Shown piece by piece: positions 12,078 to 23,300 of a DNA stretch of 64,000 nucleotides; within the stretch, counting starts at the first letter, position 1; the number at the start of each line of letters is the position of its first letter. The DNA lies in contig BQMF02000063.1 of NCBI GenBank assembly GCA_027922465.2, positions 186,001-250,000 of the forward strand, written 5' to 3'. This DNA comes from Turritopsis dohrnii (Eukaryota; Cnidaria; Hydrozoa; Anthoathecata; Oceaniidae). The notes under the pieces were generated by a model. That model was not told the origin of the DNA. It saw only the letters and a program-made list of their open reading frames with translations, and searched no databases. Both the position numbers and the translations under genes were made by a program.

Positions 12078-12475
12078 CATTTAGCACGTGTCTTTCTCTC
12101 TCCTCCCATATGAACTTTTTAAGAAGAGAAACCATTTTCCCCCTGTTTGATAGCACCCATGTTAGAGTGCGTAACTTTTTTAAAACAAAAGCCAATAAAA
12201 AGTTGAAGTTTTTTCTCCCTACGTTTTGAGTGTATTGTTGTACTGATCAACGATTGGTTTTAAAAAATAAATAAGGAAGACATCATGAAAAACCTGAAAA
12301 ATAGTTGATGTAACACTGATGTAACACTGACTGCACACCAGAGGTTGTGACTTCGAATCTGTTTCTGGCTGAACACAAGTTGTACGAGCCGTTTATAAGG
12401 AAATTTGACGTTTATTGATGCAGTGATACAGAGCAGGTGAACATGGGCGGCGAGCGACGCCGCCTTGGCCGCTAG
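12078..12475 (+). mobile_element. Helitron-like non-autonomous repeat (copy 2)
   Basis: Inverted relative of 7282-7608, about 80 bp longer owing to an internal segment near 12265-12340. It ends GCCGCCTTGGCCGCTAG followed by T. The 3' hairpin has one mismatch compared with copy 1. The two copies bracket about 4.5 kb in opposite orientation. Confidence 0.5.
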
Positions 12476-14371
12476 TGTTGTATAATAATGATTAGATCTG
12501 TCAAAAAAATGCTTTTCAAGACATTCTATAAAGTACTTTTGTTGTTTGTTTTTATGTTTTACCACTTAATCGCATAAAATGGATTTTAACCATTAGGAAA
12601 AAGCAAAAAGAAGAATTTCAGTTACTAATGAATACCTTATCGGGGATAATTTCGTCGCTATTGTGTCGGCTACCGTTTGATGTTCTAACTCTGTTATCAG
12701 CGGGAAGTTTAAAATGGCGAATGATAAGTCGTATGTCATAGGGAACTGAAACTTAATTGCTTATTTTAACTGTGTTTTCAAAACTCTGAAAGGTGCCTTA
12801 GCAAGGAAAAAGATTCCTGAGTTATCATAGATTTAAATGTGCCTGGACTATCGACGTGCCAAAGGAGAAAAACTGTAAAACACGTGGGTAAAAGCTCTTA
12901 GACGAACACTTCATGTTGCTAAAAAGTAAGTGTTTCAGGACTCAATTCCTGCTATAGATAAAGTCTGGAAGAGTTGTAAATAAGTGTAGTGATATCTTTG
13001 ATGACCATAGATTGCATTTAAGTTGATTCTTAGTAGCGGCACTTTGTATTTTCAAGCGACACTTGGATAGAAGTTACTGCAATAAACAGACTGAATTTGT
13101 TATTATGTAAGTATTTCTTTTATATCTGATGGAATATTTGTCTTTTCAGTTTAAGTTTCCTTCCAGTACGTTATTGGGAATATTTATAGGGATTGTTTCA
13201 AAGAAACTAAAGTGTGTATGTCGTGTATATGCCAATAAAATAAAGACTTGTGACAAGTATAAGAATCCGAAGAAAGTAATGGATTTTTGAAATACTCAAG
13301 TTATTTGGGCATAATTTGACAGAGGATATTCCAACAGTTCATCTATATTTTATTTATGAAGTATGCAAACGTAAACTGGAACGGTGTGAGAAATCAAGTG
13401 GAAATTACATGTTGCGTGAGGGTGAATTGTCAAGATTTGATGGTGGTGAACCAAAAATCTCAACAATAAACAGTCCAGGATTTGCAGTTATGTATGAAGT
13501 TAAAAAGAACAGACATTGTATGTAAAACATAGCACAAGCCACAAATGACTGGGAGAAATTTGCGAAAATCTTGGATTTATATAAAAAAGAATGCAATTGA
13601 ATGAAAGGGAAAAACATTGATGCCCTTCCCAGACATGTGTGTGTCAAAAGAAGTAGACTTGATATTTTGAGCGAAGACGTATATATGGAAGATATATAAT
13701 ATGCAACAATTTTTTTTGGATTTTTATACTTGGGGCTATTAAAAGGCACCAATGTTTTTCTCTTTCATTCAATTACATTCTTTTTAATGAATTTATGTAT
13801 TATGAAGAATTAACTGTTTTTTCTCTTCAAATCGTGCAATGCTTTTTCCTAATATTCCATTTTCTGGTCAGTTATCCCTTGAAAATGGTCAAGATCTTGT
13901 TTCAGGTTACTACATGATGAGAGATTAAAGGCATTTAATTATATTGGATAACCAAAGTATTTGTGAATATAATAAGGCAAAATGAACATTTCTCTCTGAA
14001 ACATCTGACATAGACCTATATTGAAATATTTTGGAAGGTGGACAATATGAACACTGGCACTTGTTTCTAAGGATTTTGAACTAAACGTTATTGAACTTCC
14101 TAGATAACTATTATGCAAGATTTCTTGACAAGGAACATTTTTCCGAGAAAGGTTTTCGAATTGTGATGCCAATACTTCATTGAAAGGTAAGATAAAACTT
14201 CAAAGTGAAATTGCCAGGCCATAATTCCATAAAACAGCTCTACATCCAAAATAATTGTTTAAAAAAAAGAAAAAAAGGCAAAGTAAGATATTTTCAAAAA
14301 CTTTAGAATAATTTAGCTTTGATTCGATAATAATTAGTTAAGCCCAAACTAACTTTAATAAGGAAAAAAAG
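12476..14371. other. Intergenic, no confident gene
   Basis: An ORF at 13316-13525 encodes KLERCEKSSGNYMLREGELS followed by a GGEPKIS-type stretch. I do not recognise it, and it has no clear splice context. The rest is AT-rich. Confidence 0.3.
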
Positions 14372-14906
14372 TATATAATAAAACAAGACGACAAATCTTT
14401 AAAATTAAGCAAAAGCTTTTCGTAACATTACCCTATTACCCCGTTTTTAAGCCCATGGGCTTAAAAGCGGATTTTTAATGTTGAGTAAGTTTTTTTCTTT
14501 CAAAAAGTGGTCCGCATTTAAGCCCATGGGCTTAAATCAGTAGAAGTGGTTGGCAGCCGACAAAAAACAAGAGGAAATGGATTGGAAGCCCCTGGACTAT
14601 AAGTAAAGGGACCATATGTGTCCACAGAAAAAGGGCATTTACTAATTAAGGATTATTTAAGAAGGAACCCGTGTAAATTTGACTAATTTGTTTTAAAAAA
14701 AATGATGTACCTGAGAATGATTTTGTTTTTTCTCGAATGCTGAAAATGGGTCCGTATTTACGCCCATGGGCTTGAATCCGGATTTAAGCCCATGGGCGTA
14801 AATCTGAAGGGGGCTTAAAAACGGGGTAATAGGGTATATCATCTTCAGTGCTAAAAGTAAAATGTTAAATTAATTTTAAAGATTTGTCGTCCTGTTTGAT
14901 TATATA
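14372..14906. mobile_element. Nested palindromic MITE with four GCCCATGGGC motifs
   Basis: The outer inverted arms (14372-14408 and 14870-14906) contain GACGACAAATCTTTAAAATT and its complement. Inside, a second pair (14430-14454 and 14811-14835) begins ACCCTATTACCCCG and ends CGGGGTAATAGGGT. The 10-bp palindrome GCCCATGGGC lies at 14451 and 14522, a G-to-C-changed form starts at 14762, and another lies at 14788. No coding sequence is present. It looks like one foldback element inside another, or one element with two arm pairs. Confidence 0.7.
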
Positions 14907-14982
14907 TTTCCAAACTGCCATACATAATAAAAACAAAAAAGTATGTGTTGTGCAAATCTGTCTAATTCTTTTTGCTGCAAGT

Positions 14983-15890
14983 TCACTTTGAGATTGACTT
15001 ACTCATGGCAGGCATAGCTTTGTTGTCAACTTTTAATTTCAGTGTCTTGTTTTCAGCTTGTTTGATTTTGACAACATTCTGTTCAATATTCTTAAAAATA
15101 ACGTCACATAGATTTTCATTTGCATATGTCTCCATCAGTGATGTAGTTAGAATTTTCTGTACAATGCTTTCAAGTCTTCGTAAGTGTTTGTTACTGTTTG
15201 AGAAGTTGCCTTTCAATAGCATATGGAATGAACCCAGAAACATAATGTAGAGTTTTTCTTCTCCTGGTGTCAACTTTTAATGACTTACTTCCACAAAACA
15301 ATACTTGTTTCTTTCCTTTAACATTACTCGAAAAAGTCCCAAATAAACTGAAATAGGATTACAAGCTCAAGCTCAGTGTTTTCATGCATGGAATGAATTA
15401 TATATCTTTCCAGGAGTTCATAATCCTAATTTTGTGAAATTTCGAAAACATCAGCTCTTTTATGTACTGAAATCCTCCACAACACCAAGTTGATGTTGAC
15501 TTAAGCAAACTTCATTCTGCATGTGTAATTCTTCTTTATCAACTGTTTTTTTTTTTTTTACGCTTTTCTAAGTGCCTCTTGTAAAAAAAACAGATTCTTA
15601 TATTTCTTCCAGCATTCTTTACAAGAGTAACTGAATGCAGATGACTGATTAACTTCGATATTTTCAAGGACTGAATCAACAACTTTTAATACCTCATCAT
15701 CATCCCCAACAAAAACAACAGTAGGAATTTGTAAAGTAAAGTCATCCAAATCATCTACATCCACGTCAAAATCAGCCAGAACTATTTCTTCGTCATCGAC
15801 ATAATCGCAGTACTTCAATATCTTCGTCAAAATTGACAACTTCAAACTTCAATTCCTCATTATCAAAACACGTGTTACTGGTCGCCATAT
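14983..15890 (-). pseudogene. Unrecognised minus-strand coding remnants
   Basis: Two minus-strand frames lie close together. 15558-15845 is acidic (VDDEEIVLADFDVDVDDLDD) and ends in a Cys pair and a basic stretch (SYSCKECWKKYKNLFF). A possible start ATG at 15887 with MATSNTCFDNEELKFE joins this frame only through a frameshift near 15800. 14983-15273 encodes a Leu/Lys-rich helix-like segment (KHLRRLESIVQKILTTSLME). They may be pieces of one decayed gene or domesticated element. No family is recognised, and expression is unsupported. Confidence 0.3.
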
Positions 15891-17388
15891 TGAATATAAC
15901 TGAAAGGTATTCTGGCTTGTACGTTCAGGATGAGAAACTACAAATAATTTCATTCGTCCAACTCAAACAATAAAATCCAATATGATTGGTTTAATAAGGA
16001 AAAAATTCTATTGTTTTAAAAAGCGTGAGCAAAATTGAATAGATAACAGGGTTGGTAACAATAGTCTTATACTCGTTCACTATCCATCTCTCACACATCC
16101 CTGGTCTAACAAACTATTTTTGTTTGTTATTTGCTTTTGTTTACTTTGTTTTGCAGTATTTTCGATAGAATTTTCGCGTTTTGTTTTTCATTTTTCGAAA
16201 AAGACGGGGTTTTTTTCTCTCTTGGCTCATATTTTTCTTACAAAATCATTTTTTTTCAAAAACTTTATGTGTATCCATGGTTACAGCTCATGCAAGTATA
16301 TTTCTTTTGTTTCAAGTTCAACATCATAGACATTCTTCTATTTCTATGTTTACACTGACAGATCATTATAAAACCTAAAATGTCGTGAGTGTAAATAATA
16401 TTTGGTCACTGCTTCAGATGGATGAAGTTTGTATCTATTCGTATCGCCTATTAGTTTCATAATGCTGCTACTGTTTTGCACCATATGGTTCTTGTTAAAT
16501 CTTAAAATGCAAAGGTAACAACACGCACAGATCTTTCTTGAAAATGAGTTTGATCTTAGGAATCTGTCTTCAAAAAGGAATTTTGGGAAAAGACAAATTG
16601 CCCTAAATAACGTTACTGCTGTATATAACGTGTGAAATAAAACCATTCGTCGATTTCCTGGTGTTCTGCTGACGTTCGCTTGCTTCAATGATATAAGAAT
16701 CGCAAATTGAAAACATATCTCCGGGCTGGAAAACGCAAATTCCTTTGGTTCAACAGAGCGTTAAGCTTAAATGGTAAGCTGACTAAATTTCCTATCCAAC
16801 GGTGTAAAAATTATTACTATGTTCCAATTATTTCAGTCTTAAATCGAGTCTAAATTTTGCGTGACAGTTTTTCAGACTCATACCGTACAGCTGAAGGTTG
16901 CACTATGCTATGTCAGCAGAAATAAAACAATTGGGAAATGGTCTGGGAACGAGCAGCTGTTTATTACTAACAAAGCGCTAGAACAAAGTAAAAAATGATT
17001 GGTTCTCTCGTGGAGATTATCTCACAATAAAACTGCTGACACACTTTTTTCTCGACCTAATGATAGTTCATTGTCTTTAAATAAGACGAGACGAATAAGA
17101 GGTCGTATAAACCTGCCCCAAGTTTTAAAAACAGCAGTTACAAACATCATCACATTTTCTTTATTGTTAAATTTCTATGGTTCATTAGATACTTTTGATC
17201 AACGAAACCATTTAATTTTTCCCACTGGTCTCAATAACAAGATAATGCATTATTGCCACAGAACTGTATCACAATCTAATCTGTTACAGCTGAATGAACT
17301 ATATTTTTCATTGCATCATAGAACATTTCTAACGTGCACGGCAAGTTCCGAGACATCTTGAAAATAGAGATTTTTATGCTTATTGAAA
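15891..17388. other. Intergenic upstream of ABCG gene
   Basis: AT-rich, with T-rich tracts around 16120-16260. No gene or repeat is recognised. The last few hundred bases may contain the ABCG promoter and 5' UTR. An in-frame TAG at 17365-17367 precedes the chosen start codon. Confidence 0.35.
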
Positions 17389-20300
17389 ATGGCAAGAAAC
17401 ACGAAGGCGCATATTCCAATCCATTTAAAATTCATGAATCTGTGTGTATCTGCGGCTGGAAAGAAAATTCTTGAAGATGTATCTGGCGAAGTGAAACCTG
17501 GTGAAGTTTTAGCAATCATGGGTCCATCAGGTTAGTTTCATATTTATTTATTTCACAGACCATTTAAGGACTATGACATATGGTTTCTTAATATAGTATT
17601 TGAAATCTTTGTTTTTGTAAGGTTTTTCACAGATCAAGGTTAAAATATAGTCATCCGAGCCTTAAAAATGTTTTGATTAAGTTAAAACAAACTCAGCACC
17701 CTCTTTCTTTATAGGTGCTGGAAAAACTACACTACTTAATTTTCTCTGCGGAAGAGGAGGAAATGCTACATTAGACAGTGGGGAGATATTAATTAATGGA
17801 GAACCAGCAACTGAAGAACTGCGAAGGGGAACCGGTTATATTATGCAACAAGATATATTCTTTTCACATTTGACCGTTAATCAAACATTACAGGTTTGTT
17901 GTTAGCTCTTGTATTCTTTTTTTGTGAAGTGGTACAATTAAACATCATTCCCGGGGAACGTTTTTGTAAGTCTTCTATAAATGGAAAAAATGACCCTGCC
18001 TGTTTTATTTTTTATTTTTTCCTTTGCTTTGTTTTTGTTTTATTTTCAACGTGAATCTGTCGATAAAGACACGAGACTGATAAAGTAGAATGTGTCAATC
18101 CATGTGCAGATGATTTTGTGTAACCACAGCGGGCAAATTTGTTGAAAAACATTGCGAAGGAGTGTGTTTCTATAAAACTACAGTGTGTATCAAAATGTCT
18201 TATCCACCAACTTTCAAGGCGTATATCTCATTACATGTCTGATAAAATATTATGAATTTTATATCAGAAGAAAGAGCTTTTCATGCTCTACCGTTAATAT
18301 AGAATGTTTGCCAAAATATTTGTTCTTCGAAAAGATATTGAAGAAAAACTCAACGATTTGGCTCATTAAATTCAAGTCAATTAACTGACATGCTAATGAC
18401 TTCTGTGTGATGATTTTTAATTTTTTTTATTGTAAAATGAGTTAATTGACTTTTAAGAATTTAATGAACCAAATCGTTGAGTTTTTCTTCAATATTTTTT
18501 CGAAGAACAAATATTTTGGCAAACATTTTATATCAATGGATAGAGCATGAAAGGCTCTTTCTTGTGATATAAAATTCACAATATTTTGATACACACTGTA
18601 TACACACTATTTCAATAATAATGCTCTCCATCGCAGTGAGAAATTTGCATAATGGTATAGAAGAAAAGCTTTGACAAATAATAACGACTTTTCTTTTACT
18701 CGTTATCGCGGTGAATTGCATTTGCACGGATGCTGATCAATTTAGTGAATATGTAAAACATCAACATACCGACTAAACCCGCACTTGTGTGTTACTACTG
18801 TTCGTGAAAATTTTTGTGGTGACTTAACCTTAAGGAAATTAAAATTAAATGTTTTAAAGGGTGTAACATAGAACCATGAATTCTCGCAATACCATTCCCA
18901 CAATGCAACTTGCTAACTTCAAATATTAAGAATTTTTCATATTTCGCGTCGAAAAGGTTTCCGGACATAAAGAAATATTTTGTTAAACCACAGAAAACTC
19001 TTGTCAGACGACTGACAACGGTGCCGCATACGTACTTGACATACACAAATGCTTCCAACAGTTCATTTTATCACCTAATTTGCTTAATGTGATCAGTTTA
19101 AATATAGTGAAGAAGCAACAGACATTTGCAGCTTGAAAAAAACAGGTAACCACGGCTCTAATGAATAACGTCACCACAAAGATGACAAAAATTCTCGAAT
19201 AAGCATTACATATAATGAAGATATATAACATTCTAAATTCAATAAGTCTGCTCATTATTTTATTCTATTAGGTTAGTCGCGTCACTTGTCAATTTCTTAA
19301 TCGCATTCTCACGGCACGAGTTCCATTGCAAATAATTGTTAACTTAGGGAGTGTTTATATGAGAAAAACCGGTTTCAGCCCGGTTAAACGGGGGCCTCGG
19401 TTTGTCGAGACAACTTTTTGTTTCTGTTTATATGAGGAAAATTCAGCCCGGCAAATAGGGCCAGATGTGATCACGTGGTTTCGTTTTGATTGTCTTAATT
19501 CAAAATGACACACATAGAAACATATCTTAATTACCATTAAATTTTGTTTCCCTTTTTTCTATCCGCCATCTTGAAAATTAAGAAAACCAAAAAGTGTAAT
19601 ATGCGCATGCGCATATTATGTAAAATTCAGCCCGTTTTGCCGGGCTGAATGATAAAATGTGTTTACATGGGAAATCTCAGCCCGGTAAACCGAAATCTCG
19701 GCTGTGATAAGCCGAGATCTCGGTTTGCCGGGCTGATTTTTTCTCATATAAACACACTTTTATTTCAGTAAACCGGTTAAGCGGGCTGAAACCGGGCTGA
19801 TATTTCTCATATAAACACCCCCTTAATAAGAAATCTGAAAAAAAAATAGGGAGTGTTTATAATAATATTTTGTAGCAGTCCTTTGCATGTAAAGTGTACA
19901 TAATTAGTCACTGGGCATTTCCTCGTTATCTCATTATCACCATAGTATTTCGTAGAACTACCACCATGTAATGTATCAACTAATTATATAATCCTATAAT
20001 AACAACAACAACGGCACTACAAGGGGTTTTTACCGTCTTCTTGAAAAGCAGGCTTAACGTGTATTCACAAATAGTAGCTAGTTATTATCTACCATATCTA
20101 CCATCGTGCAATCAGATAACATCATCAAAAATGCCTCAGTGAAATAAGAAATGATCTTAATTACGATAACACATAGTGACAACGAAGAAGTGAAGTTTAC
20201 GGGAAGTTTTAATATTTCTTGTAGCACCTTCACCCGCTGTAACAGTTTCTACAGAAAAAAACGTCTTTCGTTTCCAGAAAAAAACTCAAGCATTGTTCAT

Positions 20301-23300
20301 GCTACATGCTACATATGTCTTTATGATACCACTCATCATCCGCATGTTTGTTGATTTTCTCTCTTTTCCCTTTTCCTCGTATATTAAACTGGTTTGTAAA
20401 TGGAAAAAGAGAAAAACAATGTGCCACTAGAACTGTACAAAACTCATTCTTTGACTTGATATCCATCTTTAGTTCGTAGGAGAAGTTCGATTACCAGACA
20501 GCATGAGCAAGACACATAAACGCGAGATTGTTGATGGCGTAATAGATTCAGTGGGGTTGCGTGAATGTGTTGGAACAGGTATGAAAGTTTTCATATTTAC
20601 ACGGACTTTCCTGTCCTGCTGATCACAACACTCAGCAGATGTTACTTTTACAACAGTTATGTCTTGTAAGTCTCCGCATATAATCTGTCTGTTGATAGCG
20701 TAACCTAAAATGAAGCGAGACAAGGATCTAATTCACCTCTGATGATCAGAGTTTTTGCTCGGAAAGCAACCAATACAAAACGATGTTATGTTATTACCAC
20801 CAGATATTTACAAGTCAGGGAGTTATGGCATGATGTTATAAAAAATATATGACAAAAAGACAATTTCTTTTAGTGATGGGTGGTGATTTCTTCAATCCAG
20901 GATGTTCCGGAGGTGAAAATCATTTCAATGAATTCTGTTGTTCTGACCTCTCGTTATCAAAATCATTTAAAGGGGGGCTGCGGTAATGTATGAAAAATTT
21001 CACACGTGTCGTAGCTCCTTTTATTTTCAAAACGAAATCGTGAATGTTATCTATGTTTTAATCTTTTTTTTTTTTTTTTTAATAAGGTGAAAAGAAAAGG
21101 ACAAGCGTTGCTTGCGAGCTGATTTCAAATCCATCGCTCCTAGTCATGGATGTATGTGTAGCTCTTTTCCTAATTGCATAATCATGATCACGTGTAATCT
21201 GGTTTCTCATTTCACACGTTCCGTTTTAGGGAGTGTCTTCCTTATAGTAATATAACTATGACCTACCTGATGTTTTTTTCTCATATTTTCTATCATTCTG
21301 TCTACTGTAAATTATTTCGATTAGGTAGGTGCCCCTGTCTCAGTGAAACATCCAGAAAAAATTTAATAGCTAATTAATAATTAATTAATTTAATTTAATT
21401 GGATCACGTAGTAAAAAAAACTTTAATGCAGAAGAGCATGTCTTAAACACGGCGCACCGGCTGCAAGGAGGAGGAAGCCCATACTGCAAGCCTGCCCAAT
21501 ACACCACGTAGCAATAGGAGGTTGAATAAACTACAACAAGATCAATTAAGTATGTTGTTACGTGTATGTTATTGGATCATGTAGTAAATTTAAAACTCAG
21601 CTCTCAATAATCGGCCAGCATATGATAAAACCTATTCAATTTTCTTCGACTGTTCACCTCAGAAGTTTATAAATACATACCGTAAATGATCGAATAAGCG
21701 CCCCCTTCCAAATAACCGCCCCTTTCGAATAAGCGCCCCCTCCTTTCAGGTGAATTTTGAAATAAGCGCCCCTACTCAAATAAGCGCCCCTGGGCGATTA
21801 TTCGAGTACATAAATAAGAGCAAAAGGGGGCGCTTATTTGAGTTTTTGTACAATAGAAAACAACAAGTATTTAAAAGAGTATAGCTTCCTTTTTTATTTC
21901 CTTTTCATGCTCAAATTTCATTTCAAAATATTCATATTTTTCTTTTTTCTTCAAAAGTTCATTGTTAAGGATAGTCATCATCTCTTTATTTTGCGTCAAA
22001 GCACTGTATCTTGCAGGGATGACAAGTCCAACCTCTCTCTTTCTCTTTCCTGTGACTGTTGCGATTAAAACGTTCTTTTTATCCGCATCGCATATATATT
22101 TTCTTACTATTTATGATACAAAAAAATTAAAGTTTAACAAAAACACAGTATTTTAAATAAGCGCCCCTACTCGAATAAGCGCCCCTTTCGAATAAGCGCC
22201 CCCTCTAAAAATTGAATTTTTAAATAAGCGCCCCGGGCGCTTATTCGATCATTTACGGTATTCCACGTTTATTTCGAGACTGCCTATATCCCACCAGCCT
22301 TGAATAAACGCCTGTATGAATAACCACCCAACCACAGCTTAACCGCCCATAGAACTCAACTGTTCAAATGCGAAAATTTCTAACAATAGTATAACGGCAA
22401 ACAAGAAATAGATAGGTAATGGCTTAACAACGGTTCCATCAATCTTACCTAACCATCAACCTACTCTAGTATGCAACTTCACCTTTGCTGCTAAGGTTGT
22501 AGCTTGGTTTCCAATAGTTACCTTCAAATAAACAACCGATAGCATTATGCGAACTTCATTTTTTGGAAACCAAGTGTTACGTCAGTAGTTGTACGATAGT
22601 CGTGTAGCATCAATGGTTGAAAGACAAATCGAAACTATTCGAAACATTTGGACCATTTAAATAGGAGGGTCTTTAACACGTAAGAATCTCCTGCTTAACG
22701 TTGGAAAGTAATTTGTGAATAATGCTCAAAACGTGATAACGAAAAATGAAAAAAAATTGCGAACAGAAAACGACAGTTATGCTTACTCTTAAAATTAGGA
22801 ACCAACGACAGGATTGGACTCGACATCTGCAAAAAACATAATTGAACAAGTGAAGAAACTTGCGAGTGAAACAAATCGAAGTGTTATCACAACGATCCAC
22901 CAGCCCTCAAGTCAAGTATTTCATATGTTCGACAAATTGTTGTTGATATGCAATGGAAAGGTACGTTTTTGTTATGCTAGTTGTCAGAACGTAGAATGGA
23001 TACGTCAAGAATTTAACACCTGGGGATTAGTTAGTTTAACAACCTGTGCAGTGACTTTGTAGTTGTTGATACATTTCAGTTCGGACGCTATGGGCCACGT
23101 TTCTCCCGTTTTCTCTTGCTTTTACATGTTTCAGTATTTACCATACTTTCTTCACTTAAAATGTCAGTGAATATACCAACTCGAATGACAATTGGATTTC
23201 AAATCACACTTTTCTTATTATATATCTTATATATTCTTATATATTTTCTATATACTTTGTGCTAGTTGAATATGCCTACAATATATGCTTGCAAGATTTA

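Noticed and set aside
14756..14805. Spaced palindromes considered as a CRISPR-like array
   Set aside because: Spacing is irregular, units are self-complementary and the setting is eukaryotic; a foldback transposon explains them.
20469..20723. 84-codon minus-strand ORF
   Set aside because: Overlaps and is antisense to ABCG exon 3 at 20473-20578.
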